Source of the DNA: Aeromicrobium ginsengisoli | Lineage (GTDB): Bacteria; Actinomycetota; Actinomycetes; Propionibacteriales; Nocardioidaceae | DNA: 64,000 nt | Reading direction: 5' to 3' | NCBI RefSeq assembly: GCF_004134905.2 | Contig: NZ_SDPQ02000002.1 | Location: 124,001 to 188,000, forward strand | Shown here: positions 38,217 to 46,431 of the stretch, one piece after another | Layout of the letters: every line of letters starts with the position of its first letter | Numbering within the stretch: the stretch's first letter is position 1 | The notes under the pieces: generated by a model | What the model was told of the DNA's origin: nothing | Databases searched by the model: none | What the model saw: the letters and a program-made list of their open reading frames with translations, nothing else | Translations under genes and position numbers: made by a program

Positions 38217-38474
38217 GTGGGAACCGTAGCCGCGGATCGCGACGATGACGGGTCTCGCGGTCGACCCTTCATCGACTGTTGGTCTCGCGTTCTGCCTGAC
38301 GGCGACATGTTCATGCACAGGTGCCCGATTCCCCCGCAGGACTCGGGACGTTCCCGGTCGCGCGGTGCCGCGTTCACGCCCCGGTCGCCAGCTCTTCCTA
38401 ACGTCATCGACGCAGCCCGAACCCACCACGACGTCCGTGTGGCGACGCCGAGGTGTCCACGAAGAGGGAGTCGC
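38217..38474. promoter_or_regulatory. Divergent promoter region of the nonulosonic-acid cluster
   Basis: A 258-nt non-coding gap. On the minus strand TACGGT at 38228-38223 lies 6 nt from the start of the DUF6716-type gene. On the plus strand TAACGT at 38399-38404 could be the -10 of the neuA-HAD gene, leaving a leader of about 65 nt that ends with GAAGAGGGAG. I see no supported gene in the rest. Confidence 0.4.
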
Positions 38475-39725
38475 ATGAGCCAAGATCTCGCTCCAGCCCC
38501 GACGTTCGTCAGCACCAGGCCGCCGGCGGGCGTGTGGGTCGTGATCCCCGCGCGTGGTGGCTCCAAAGGCGTCCGCCGAAAGAACCTGCGTCCGGTCGGG
38601 GGTGAGCCCCTGGTCGAGCGCGCCGTTCGCGCGGTCCTGGCCGTGTCGCAGGTCGACGACGTGTATGTCTCGACGGATGACTCCGAGATCGCGGATGTCT
38701 CGATGCGAGCGGGAGCGCGGGTCGTCCATCGACCGGCCCGGATCTCGGGCGACGAAGCATCGTCAGAGTCAGCGGTCTCGCACCTGCTGGCTGAGATGGC
38801 CGAGGTCGCTCCACTGCCCGGAGTGATCGTGCTGGTGCAGGCAACGAGCCCGTTCATCGAACCGGCCGATCTCGGCCGAGCCATCGACCTGGTACGCAGC
38901 GGGGAGTGCGACGTCGCCTTCAGTGCCACTCGTGCCGACCTGCACCTCTGGCGCGAGGGCCCCGCAGGGCCCGAAGGAGTCAACCACGACGCTCGACGCC
39001 GGCAGCGTCGCCAGGACCGGCCGGTCGAGCACCGGGAGACCGGAGCGTTCTACGTCATGCGTACGGACGGGTTCCTCGAGCACGGGCACCGCTTCTTCGG
39101 CCGCATCCGGCTCGTGGAGGTCGAACCGCTCGGCAGCCTGGAGATCGACACCGAGGCGGACCTCCGGCTGGCCGAGCTCGTGCACCTGGCCCGACAGTCA
39201 GAAGCGATCGGATCGTCGCCCATCCCCGCTCGTGCCGTGGTGACCGATTTCGACGGCGTTCACACCGACGACCGGGTCCTGGTGGATCAGCACGGGGTCG
39301 AGTCGGTCACGGTCAGCCGCTCCGACGGCATGGGCATCGCACTGCTGCGCCGGGCCGGCATACCGCTGCTGATCCTCTCGGCCGAGACCAACCCGGTGGT
39401 CGCAGCCCGGGCCGCCAAGCTCGGCGTCGAGGTCATCGCCGGCTGCCACGACAAGCTGGCGGCTCTGACGGCCTGGGCAGCGGCCCGCGCTATCGCCCTG
39501 GACGACGTGGCGTACCTCGGCAACGACGTCAACGACGTCGAGTGCCTGACGGCGGTCGGCTGGCCCGTCGTGGTGGCAGATGCCCGACCAGAAGTCCACG
39601 CTTCAGCGCCGATCGTCCTCCGCCATGGCGGAGGCGCGGGCGCGATCCGCGAGCTCGCCAATCGCGTACTCACCAGTCCACCGCACCACGACAGCACGAC
39701 CGAAAAGGGGCTAGATCATGGCTGA
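38475..39725 (+). CDS. Acylneuraminate cytidylyltransferase fused to HAD phosphatase
   Basis: A 416-residue two-domain protein. Residues 20-240 are a NeuA-type CMP-nonulosonate synthetase (ARGGSKGVRRKN at 26-37, ETGAFYVMR and EIDTEAD further on). Residues 250-410 are a KdsC-like HAD phosphatase with nucleophile Asp258 and Asp260 in TDFDGVHTDD, LSAE as motif II, and GNDVND as motif IV, so the active site looks intact. The pair could remove the 9-phosphate of a nonulosonate and then activate it with CTP. ATG at 38475 with GAAGAGGGAG upstream; it overlaps the NeuB-type gene by 8 nt. Confidence 0.85.
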   Translation: MSQDLAPAPTFVSTRPPAGVWVVIPARGGSKGVRRKNLRPVGGEPLVERAVRAVLAVSQVDDVYVSTDDSEIADVSMRAGARVVHRPARISGDEASSESAVSHLLAEMAEVAPLPGVIVLVQATSPFIEPADLGRAIDLVRSGECDVAFSATRADLHLWREGPAGPEGVNHDARRRQRRQDRPVEHRETGAFYVMRTDGFLEHGHRFFGRIRLVEVEPLGSLEIDTEADLRLAELVHLARQSEAIGSSPIPARAVVTDFDGVHTDDRVLVDQHGVESVTVSRSDGMGIALLRRAGIPLLILSAETNPVVAARAAKLGVEVIAGCHDKLAALTAWAAARAIALDDVAYLGNDVNDVECLTAVGWPVVVADARPEVHASAPIVLRHGGGAGAIRELANRVLTSPPHHDSTTEKGLDHG

Positions 39726-40611
39726 ATGGATCCAGATCGGCGACGAGATCGTCGGGCACGGCCGTCCGACGTACGTCATCGGTGAGATCGGCATCAACCA
39801 CAACGGAGATCTCGACGTGGCGAAGAAGCTGATCGACGTCGCGGCCCTGGCCGGAGCGCAGGCCGTCAAGTTCCAGAAGCGCACGCCGCACATCTCGACT
39901 CCCGAAGACATGAAGAGCACGCGTCGGGAGACGCCGTGGGGTGAGATGAGCTACTTGGACTACCGCTATCGCGTCGAGTTCGAGCGCGACGAGTACGCCG
40001 AGATCGCACGGTACGCCGCCTCCCAACGGGTCGACTGGTTCGCCTCGCCGTGGGACATCCCGTCCGTCGAGTTCCTCGAGTCGATGGGGGTCTCGACGCA
40101 CAAGGTCGCCTCCGCATCGGTCACCGACCTGCCGCTGCTCCGGGAGCTCGCAACCACCGGCAAGCCCATCATCTTGTCGACCGGCATGAGCACGATGGAG
40201 CAGATCGACCGCGCCGTCGAGATCCTCGGGACGGGCAACCTCGTCATCCTGCACGCCACCTCGACCTACCCGCTGCCGCCGGACGAGGCGAACCTCAACA
40301 TGATTCCGGTCCTCGCGGCCCGCTATCGGGTGCCGGTCGGCTACTCCGGGCACGAGCGGGGCCTGCAGATCTCGGTCGCCGCCGTGGCGCTGGGCGCCGT
40401 CGCAGTCGAGCGGCACATCACCCTCGACCGGACGATGTGGGGCTCGGACCAGGCCGCGAGCTTGGAGCCGCACGGCTTCATGAGCCTCACGCGCGACATC
40501 AGGGTCATCGAGAAGGCCATGGGTGACGGCGTCAAGCGGGTCATGCCCGGCGAGCTCAAGCCGATGCAGCGGTTGCGGCGCGACCCCGACTCCACCGTCA
40601 TCCCTGCATGA
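39718..40611 (+). CDS. NeuB-type nonulosonate (sialic acid-like) synthase without SAF domain
   Basis: A 297-residue TIM-barrel enzyme that would condense phosphoenolpyruvate with a six-carbon sugar or its phosphate. GEIGINHNGD at about 21-30, KFQKRTP near 52-58, and KVASASVTDLPLL match the NeuB/NANS family. It ends just after the barrel, so the C-terminal antifreeze-like (SAF) domain of about 60 residues found in most NeuB proteins is missing, with no frameshift seen. AAAAGGGG lies before the ATG. The product could be Kdn, Neu5Ac or a relative; no epimerase (NeuC) is in the cluster. Confidence 0.85.
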   Translation: MAEWIQIGDEIVGHGRPTYVIGEIGINHNGDLDVAKKLIDVAALAGAQAVKFQKRTPHISTPEDMKSTRRETPWGEMSYLDYRYRVEFERDEYAEIARYAASQRVDWFASPWDIPSVEFLESMGVSTHKVASASVTDLPLLRELATTGKPIILSTGMSTMEQIDRAVEILGTGNLVILHATSTYPLPPDEANLNMIPVLAARYRVPVGYSGHERGLQISVAAVALGAVAVERHITLDRTMWGSDQAASLEPHGFMSLTRDIRVIEKAMGDGVKRVMPGELKPMQRLRRDPDSTVIPA

Positions 40612-40642
40612 CGACGGCGAGGGCAGCAGGAGGGGGCGCCGA

Positions 40643-41935
40643 GTGACGGAGACCCCGCGTGTGCTGGTCTTCACGGACTCCGACTCCTACGTCAAATGGG
40701 GTGCCTCGCTGGCCAACCAGATCCCGAAGGACTGGTCGGTGCGGCTTGCCGTTGCCCGGAGCAAGGCCGAACCGAGTCCTCGCCAGATGGCCGAGGCGCT
40801 CGTGGATTCGCGATTCGAAGGTGACCCGCCCGTCCGAGTGGGCCGCGACGAGCTGCGAAGCATCCTTGACGAGTGGCGCCCCGACGTCGTCGTGGCCGCA
40901 TCGCGGGGTCCGGCTGTCCATGCCCTGGTCAGCCTCATCGACAACGTGCCGGGCCGGCCCGTGCTGGTGAGCGGTCTGGCCGGCATCGCGGTCCCGGTCA
41001 TCCCGTACGGGCTGGGGTTTCGCCGCGCTGTCGACGTCTTCGTCCTGCACAGCAGGCGCGAGCTGCGCGAGTTCGCGGTCGCCAGCAAGGAGCTCGGCAT
41101 CCCGCACACGTACGAGCTGGCCACCCTGCCGTTCCTCGCATCTGCGCCACGACCGGTCATAGCGGACACGATGCGACAGGTGGACGAGCCTGGGCCCGTG
41201 CGCAACCGCATCGTCTTTGCCGCACAGGCATTGGTCCCGGGCGCGCGCCGCGAGCGCACGTGGCTGCTGCAGCAGCTCATCGAGACGGCACGCGCACATC
41301 CGCATCTCGAGGTCGTGATCAAGGTGCGAGCGCGGTCCGGCGAACCCCAGACGCATGCCGAGCAGTTCTCGTACGAGGATCTGCTCGCCGAGATCGCAGC
41401 ATCCGGTGAGCAGGTGCCGGCCAATCTCGTCGTCGAGAGCGGTGCGATGGCGCGGCACCTGCGACGAGCGATCGGACTCGTCACGGTGAGCTCGACCTCC
41501 CTGCTCGAGGCGATGGCCGAGGGGGTGCCATGCCTCGCTCTCACCGATTTCGGGGTCGGCGCCGACCAGATCAACCTCGTGCTGGCGCAGAGCGGGCTGT
41601 TGGGGACCACGCGCGATCTGGTCGCGGCCTCGTTCCGTCATCCCGAGCCCGACTGGCTCGAGGACAACTACTTCCATGACTCGTCGGACAACACCTGGTT
41701 GGCGCGGGTCGAGCTGCTCCTGGAGCGTCGTCGGCTCGTCGGTCTGCCGCCCTATCGCGTGCCGCCGCGGACGCTCGCGAACCGGGCGCGTGCGCGGGGC
41801 TACCGGCACTTTGCCTTCACGTCTGCCGAGGGGAGCCGCCTCGAACGCGTCGAGTCACGGGCGCTGGCCCTGGGAATCTGGGGCAATCGTCGGCGCCGCG
41901 AGATCCTCCGCGCGGTCCGTCGCCGCAGGGTGTGA
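40643..41935 (+). CDS. DUF6716-type putative glycosyltransferase B
   Basis: A 430-residue paralogue of the product of 36939-38216. It shares the ATLPFLAS, AxALVPGxRxER, K-x-RARSGE and SST-x2-LEAMAEG...DFGV...SGLL elements. It is preceded by AGGAGGGGG and follows the NeuB-type gene by 31 nt, so it is the last gene of the nonulosonic-acid operon. By context it probably uses a CMP-activated nonulosonate, perhaps to build a cell-wall polymer; this is inference. A perfect terminator follows. Confidence 0.7.
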   Translation: MTETPRVLVFTDSDSYVKWGASLANQIPKDWSVRLAVARSKAEPSPRQMAEALVDSRFEGDPPVRVGRDELRSILDEWRPDVVVAASRGPAVHALVSLIDNVPGRPVLVSGLAGIAVPVIPYGLGFRRAVDVFVLHSRRELREFAVASKELGIPHTYELATLPFLASAPRPVIADTMRQVDEPGPVRNRIVFAAQALVPGARRERTWLLQQLIETARAHPHLEVVIKVRARSGEPQTHAEQFSYEDLLAEIAASGEQVPANLVVESGAMARHLRRAIGLVTVSSTSLLEAMAEGVPCLALTDFGVGADQINLVLAQSGLLGTTRDLVAASFRHPEPDWLEDNYFHDSSDNTWLARVELLLERRRLVGLPPYRVPPRTLANRARARGYRHFAFTSAEGSRLERVESRALALGIWGNRRRREILRAVRRRRV

Positions 41936-41941
41936 CTCAGA

Positions 41942-41973
41942 TCCCTGGCCTGCGCTCACGTGCAGGCCAGGGA
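41942..41973. terminator. Perfect bidirectional hairpin terminator
   Basis: TCCCTGGCCTGC at 41942-41953 pairs with GCAGGCCAGGGA at 41962-41973, a 12-bp perfect stem with an 8-nt loop. It sits between the convergent DUF6716-type and hydrolase genes and could stop transcription from both. Confidence 0.75.
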
Positions 41974-41990
41974 CCCGAAGGTCTCCGTGC

Positions 41991-42752
41991 TCAGCCGGTG
42001 GCGCTCACCAGTCCTGCCCCGAGCTTCCTGGCGAAGAACCGGGTGTCGAACTGCTCGGCGGGTACGCGGAAGTGCGAGCCGGGGAACGCGATCAGCGTCT
42101 TCTCCTCCGAGGCGAAGGCGTCGAACACCGCCAACCCGGACTCACGGGATATCTCGGCGTCGTCCCACGGCAGGAGGAACTCGACCGGGATCGTGAGGTT
42201 GCGTGCGGCCTGCAGCACGGCGTCGTACACGAAGACGCCGCCGAAGATCGCCGCGCGGATGCGAGGCTCGGCCACCGCGAGCGGGATGCCGATCGCGCTC
42301 GCGAGGGTCATGCCCGAGTAGCCGACGGGTGCATCCTCAGCGATCTCCGGCAACGACTGAAGCGCGTCGATCGTGGCCCGCCATTCGGGCACGCTGCGTT
42401 CGGCGAGCGACGTGTTGTACGGCTCGATGGACGGCGCCAACGACTCGCCGTCAGCCCGGGCCTGGAGCATCGCGTCGACCCATCGCTGATCCTGGTCCGA
42501 GCGTGGTCGGTCGCCGTGTCCAGGGGCGTCGATCGCCGCGACGTGGAACCCATCGCGTACGACGGCGTCCCGGGCCCGGGCGACGAGGCCCGCGGCCCGC
42601 TTGTGCAGGCCGCCGCCGTGGCCCATGAGGAGGAGCGGTGCGCCGGGAGCCGGTGACTCCGGCGACCAGAGGACGCCGGGAACGTCCCCGACGGTGAAGC
42701 TGCGATCGACGACGCCGTCCGACGAGGTCTCCGCGGTGAAGTGAAGCTGCAT
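41991..42752 (-). CDS. Alpha/beta hydrolase (dienelactone hydrolase-like)
   Basis: A 253-residue alpha/beta-hydrolase fold protein. The nucleophile elbow is GYSGM with Ser146. Asp197 or Asp198 (PWDD) and His227 (GSHFRVP) complete a likely triad, and the oxyanion loop is MGHGGGLHKR at 43-52. The substrate is unknown. The ATG is preceded by GAAAGG. An inverted repeat GAGTGC-N9-GCACTC lies about 20 nt upstream of the start, suggesting repression by a dimeric regulator. Confidence 0.8.
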   Translation of the reverse strand: MQLHFTAETSSDGVVDRSFTVGDVPGVLWSPESPAPGAPLLLMGHGGGLHKRAAGLVARARDAVVRDGFHVAAIDAPGHGDRPRSDQDQRWVDAMLQARADGESLAPSIEPYNTSLAERSVPEWRATIDALQSLPEIAEDAPVGYSGMTLASAIGIPLAVAEPRIRAAIFGGVFVYDAVLQAARNLTIPVEFLLPWDDAEISRESGLAVFDAFASEEKTLIAFPGSHFRVPAEQFDTRFFARKLGAGLVSATG

Positions 42753-42770
42753 GGTGGTGCCTTTCGAAGA

Positions 42771-42791
42771 GAGTGCGTAAATGAGGCACTC
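42771..42791. promoter_or_regulatory. Inverted repeat operator upstream of the hydrolase gene
   Basis: GAGTGC at 42771-42776 and GCACTC at 42786-42791 form a dyad with a 9-bp centre, 19 nt from the hydrolase start. It fits a TetR- or MarR-like operator. The regulator is unknown. Confidence 0.45.
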
Positions 42792-42923
42792 CCGGCGACA
42801 CCTACAGCGGCCGCGCGATCGTGAACGCGAGGGGGAGCACCCATGGGGTTGCAGTGTTCACAGGGCTCACCTCCTCGATCAGGTCACGAACGGTGCGAGA
42901 TTACCAGCGGCCCCGCTGCCGCA

Positions 42924-43712
42924 TCAACGCCCCACGAGCCTGAATGCGCCGCGGTGGACCGTGAGGATGCCGTCGGCGAGAGCGGCCGCGAAGTTCAGCA
43001 TCCGGGCGTAGCCGTCAGTCAGCAGCGCCGGCAACGTGGCTGCCGTGTCGGCGTCGGCGAGGCGGGCCCCGAGCTCGTCGAACCACTGCAGGATCCAGGC
43101 GGTCTCGTCGACCCACTCGACCGCCGTGAAGCCGCCGCTCTCGATGTTGGACCGCAGGTCTGCCGGGGTGGCCAGGAAGTTGTCGCTGCCGTCGATCGAC
43201 CACGGCAACGGGAGGGCAGGATCGCGCCGGCCAGCCCGGCACACCTCGAAGACCGCCAGGTGTGCGCCGGGGCGGAGCCGCCGGCCGATCTCGGTGAAGA
43301 ACGCCGGCTTGTCCGCGACGTTCATCTGGACGTGCATCGTGTACGCCGCGTCGAAGTTCGTGCGCTCCAGGGTGGCGATGTCGGTCTCGACGAACTGGAC
43401 ACGGTCGGTGAGGCCGGCGACCGACGTCAACGACGTGGCAGCCTCGACGTACGCCCGGGTGATGTCGACGCCGACGACATCACACCCCGCCGATCGGGCG
43501 ATCTGGCGTGCGGGTCCACCCAATCCCGAGCCGACATCGAGGACGGTCATCCCCGGTTTGAGGCCGAGCCCGGGGATCAGCCGGTCGACGGCTTCGGCTC
43601 CGCCGCTGTGGAACTGGTCGATCCCGTCGATCTGGGCTTGGGTCAGATCGTGCAGATCGGCGCCGGCGAGGTCGCTGATCGTGGCGGTCAGATCGGTCTC
43701 GACATACGTCAT
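42924..43712 (-). CDS. SAM-dependent methyltransferase
   Basis: A 262-residue class I methyltransferase. Motif I is VLDVGSGLGGPARQ at about 57-70, and VVGVDITRAYVEAA follows as the ribose-binding region. The overall pattern resembles small-molecule N/C-methyltransferases of the dimethylglycine or tocopherol type. I choose the ATG at 43712 because it overlaps the stop of the HxlR-type regulator gene by 4 nt (ATGA), so the two are one operon. Confidence 0.82.
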   Translation of the reverse strand: MTYVETDLTATISDLAGADLHDLTQAQIDGIDQFHSGGAEAVDRLIPGLGLKPGMTVLDVGSGLGGPARQIARSAGCDVVGVDITRAYVEAATSLTSVAGLTDRVQFVETDIATLERTNFDAAYTMHVQMNVADKPAFFTEIGRRLRPGAHLAVFEVCRAGRRDPALPLPWSIDGSDNFLATPADLRSNIESGGFTAVEWVDETAWILQWFDELGARLADADTAATLPALLTDGYARMLNFAAALADGILTVHRGAFRLVGR

Positions 43713-44362
43713 GCGGTGGCTCCTGCCTGGGTGGCGGCGATGAGGTCGTTCAGCTGGTCGACGTGGCCGGTGATCGTGAGGCCGAGCTCGGTCGCCTGCT
43801 CGACGGAGAGGAGTCCGGTGAGCAGGCCGCCGACGAGGACGGCGTCGCCACGCAGCGCGACGTCCTCGCCGTCGCCCGACAGCCGGTCGATCCCGAATCC
43901 GTCGTTGCGCAGGCGCGCTCGTACGGGCGCGTCCCCGGTGTCGATCAGGAGCACGAGCTCCGCGCCGGGCGCGACGTTGCCCGCCAGGTTCAGGCCCGCC
44001 AGCAGGGCGATCCACTGCGGTTGCACCGCGTCGGCGGGTCGCGGTCCCGACGGCATCGCCGGCAGGCTCCACCGCGACAAGGCGCGCACCACGTCCTCCA
44101 GGTCTCGACCGCGCTCGGTGAGCTGATAGACCCGGGAGCCGATCGGCGCCGGAGCCTCGCGATGCTCGACCAGGCCGTCGGCCTCCATGGCCTTGAGCCG
44201 TTCTGCGAGCAGGTTGGTGGCGATGCCCGGGAGCCCACGCTTCAGGTCGCTGTAGCGGCTTGGCCCGAACGCCAGCAGCTCGCGGACGATGAGCAGGACC
44301 CATCGGTCCCCGACCGAGTCCAGGGCGCGGGCCACGGAGCAGTACTGCTGGTAGCTCTTCAT
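43709..44362 (-). CDS. HxlR-family winged-helix transcriptional regulator
   Basis: A 217-residue regulator. Its first 100 residues match the HxlR family: the early Cys in YQQYCSVARAL, GDRWVLLIVRELL, and the wing-helix LPGIATNLLAERLKAME. The remaining 110 residues resemble a sterol-carrier-like ligand domain often fused to such regulators. I choose the ATG at 44362; an in-frame GTG 9 nt upstream would overlap the promoter. A palindrome overlaps the -35 region, so autorepression is likely. Confidence 0.83.
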   Translation of the reverse strand: MKSYQQYCSVARALDSVGDRWVLLIVRELLAFGPSRYSDLKRGLPGIATNLLAERLKAMEADGLVEHREAPAPIGSRVYQLTERGRDLEDVVRALSRWSLPAMPSGPRPADAVQPQWIALLAGLNLAGNVAPGAELVLLIDTGDAPVRARLRNDGFGIDRLSGDGEDVALRGDAVLVGGLLTGLLSVEQATELGLTITGHVDQLNDLIAATQAGATA

Positions 44363-44363
44363 G

Positions 44364-44403
44364 CGGAACACGATAGACGATACTGGTTGATTATTTCAAC
44401 CAG
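44364..44403 (-). promoter_or_regulatory. Promoter and palindromic operator of the HxlR-type gene
   Basis: On the minus strand TTGAAA (-35) and TATCGT (-10) are 18 bp apart, and the -10 box ends 7 nt before the ATG. The dyad CTGGTTGA-N5-TCAACCAG at 44383-44403 covers the -35 box. It has perfect 8-bp arms, as expected of an autoregulatory operator. Confidence 0.65.
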
Positions 44404-44416
44404 CAAGTTGCAGGAT

Positions 44417-45733
44417 TCAAGTCGCCGAGCTGAGCCAGTGCAACGGCGAAGCCGGCATGCCACTGACGCCGCGTGCGCTCGGCTTGACCGCGAGGATCTG
44501 GTCGACCCCCATGCGGTTCTCCTCGAAGGCCAGCGCACCGCCGGTGAGGTAGAGCCGCCACACGCGCGCGTACTCCTCGCCGATCAGCTTCACGGCACGG
44601 TCCCAGTTGTCCTCGAGGTTCGCCGCCCAGGCCGCAACGGTCTGCGGATAGTGCTCACGCATGGCCTGCACGTCCCGGATCTCGAGCCCGGCCGCCGCGA
44701 TCAGCCCGAGCGTCTTGGGCAGAGGCTTCATGTGCATGTCCGGAGCGATGTACGTCTCGATGAACGGACCGCCGCCGGGGCGGTCGCCCGGAGCGTCGTT
44801 GCTGCGCGACATCTGCTGGATCAGGACCCGGCCGCCCGGCTTGAGGTAGCGGTGGATCGACTCCGTGAACACGACGTACTCGGCATCACCGACGTGCTCG
44901 CCCATCTCGATCGAGGCGATCGCATCGATCTCGGCATCGCGCACACCTGATGCTTCGAGGTCGCGAAAGTGGCGCAGGCTCACCTGGACGCGGTCCTGGA
45001 GCCCGCGCTCGGCGGCCCGGTCCATCACGTAGTCCCGCTGCTCGACAGACAGCGTCACTCCCGTGACGTGGACGCCGTAGTGCTCGGCGGCGAACAACGT
45101 CAGCGAGCCCCATCCGGAGCCGATGTCGACCATCCTCATGCCGGGCTGCAGGCCGAGCTTGCGACAGACCAGGTGAAGCTTGGCGGTCTGCGCCTCCTCG
45201 AGAGTCACCTCGGGGGTGATGTGGAAGCCGCTCGAGTAGGCCATGTTGGGGTCGAGGATCAGCTCGTAGAAGTCGTTGGAGAGGTCGTAGTGGTGGGAGA
45301 TCGCGGCCAGGTCGCGCTCCTTGCTGTGCAGCTCACCCGTCAGGGCCGACTCGGCTGCGGGCCGCGGTGGGCGTCGTCCGACCGCACCCAGGCGCAGGGC
45401 GAGCGCGGCCGCGCTGGCGACCTGACGGGGACGTACGCGCGGCCGGCCGGCTGCTCCGTCGGCGGCTCGGGCATCCCGCACCGCATCCCAGATCGCCCGC
45501 AGACCCTCGCCGAGATCGCCCTCGACGTCGAGGTCTCCCTGCACGTACGCGCGGGCGATGCCGAGCTCGCCGGGGCTCCACAGGACGTGCCGCAGGGCTC
45601 GCCGGTTGCGGATCACGACCACGGGAGCGCCGAGCGGTCCCGCCTCGCTGCCGTCCCACGTGCGCAGGCGAATGGGGAGGGACAGACCGATCGTGTCCTC
45701 GACCAGGCGGAGGAGGGCGGATGCGTGGGTCAT
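44417..45733 (-). CDS. Cyclopropane-fatty-acyl-phospholipid synthase-family methyltransferase
   Basis: A 438-residue lipid-modifying methyltransferase (CFA/UfaA1 type) that adds a methylene or methyl group to acyl-chain double bonds in membrane lipids. HHYDLSNDFYELILDPNMAYS lies at about 147-167 and the SAM motif VDIGSGWGSLTLF near 202-214. The stop lies next to the HxlR-type operon, and its start overlaps the anti-sigma gene by 4 nt. In mycobacteria ufaA1 is also linked to sigK-rskA (established knowledge), which supports a shared SigK regulon. Confidence 0.88.
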   Translation of the reverse strand: MTHASALLRLVEDTIGLSLPIRLRTWDGSEAGPLGAPVVVIRNRRALRHVLWSPGELGIARAYVQGDLDVEGDLGEGLRAIWDAVRDARAADGAAGRPRVRPRQVASAAALALRLGAVGRRPPRPAAESALTGELHSKERDLAAISHHYDLSNDFYELILDPNMAYSSGFHITPEVTLEEAQTAKLHLVCRKLGLQPGMRMVDIGSGWGSLTLFAAEHYGVHVTGVTLSVEQRDYVMDRAAERGLQDRVQVSLRHFRDLEASGVRDAEIDAIASIEMGEHVGDAEYVVFTESIHRYLKPGGRVLIQQMSRSNDAPGDRPGGGPFIETYIAPDMHMKPLPKTLGLIAAAGLEIRDVQAMREHYPQTVAAWAANLEDNWDRAVKLIGEEYARVWRLYLTGGALAFEENRMGVDQILAVKPSARGVSGMPASPLHWLSSAT

Positions 45734-46431
45734 ATCGCGATCGTCACGATCGGAGCCGTGGTCGGCTGCTTCGAACCGCCCTCGGGCTCCACGGTGATGG
45801 CCACGGAGTCCGCGCCGCCGGCACCGTGCATGATCATGGTGCCGCTGCTCGTGAACGTCCCTTGGGACTTCGGGCCGGCCCCGTTGATCATCCAGACCTG
45901 GTAGACCTTGTGGCCCTTGAGCCGGGCGAGGTCGTTGGCCACGATGACCGCTGAGTCCTGGGCCGGCGAGGCGACCAGGCGGACGTTGCCGCCGGTGGAG
46001 AACGTCTTGGAGGTGGTGGCTGCATCAGGCGCCGCCAGCACGGACGTGATGGTCGTGCTCCGGGCGTCGGCCTCGTGCGCGTTGTCGCGTTCGATCGCGT
46101 AGCCCCCGACACCGATGGTGCCGACGAGGAACGCTGCTGCGGCGGCCATCCGGGGGACGGCGGACCGGAGGCTGCGCCGTTGGGCGATCGCCGTCACGAC
46201 CGGGCGCTCTTGAGGCGTTCTCGCGATCTCGGTGAGGACGCGGGAGCGCATGGTCGCCGGCGGCGTGAGAGCGACCGCGTCGCCGAGCCGTGTTGCCGTG
46301 GCCTGGAACCCGGCCAGCTCGGCCTGGCACGCCGGGCACTGCTCGAGGTGCGCCTCGAAGCGCGTGTTCTCGGGCGGCTCGAGGGCGTCGAGCGAGTATG
46401 GAGCCAAGAGGGTGTGCAGGTCGGTGGTCAT
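45730..46431 (-). CDS. rskA: Anti-sigma factor (RskA-like, zinc-binding)
   Basis: A 233-residue membrane protein. The N-terminal zinc anti-sigma motif H-x3-C-x2-C is His28, Cys32 and Cys35. One membrane helix spans about 93-112. The outer RskA-type domain contains KVYQVWMINGAGPKSQGTF. It would hold SigK inactive at the membrane until cleaved. I choose the ATG at 46431, which overlaps the sigma-factor stop by 4 nt. Confidence 0.88.
   Translation of the reverse strand: MTTDLHTLLAPYSLDALEPPENTRFEAHLEQCPACQAELAGFQATATRLGDAVALTPPATMRSRVLTEIARTPQERPVVTAIAQRRSLRSAVPRMAAAAAFLVGTIGVGGYAIERDNAHEADARSTTITSVLAAPDAATTSKTFSTGGNVRLVASPAQDSAVIVANDLARLKGHKVYQVWMINGAGPKSQGTFTSSGTMIMHGAGGADSVAITVEPEGGSKQPTTAPIVTIAI

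Noticed and set aside
38245..38478. Small open frame between the divergent nonulosonic-acid genes
   Set aside because: No ribosome-binding site or conserved-looking sequence; it lies in the promoter region.
42781..42923. Short open frame between the hydrolase and the methyltransferase
   Set aside because: Arg/His-rich composition and no initiation signal; it starts inside the dyad operator.
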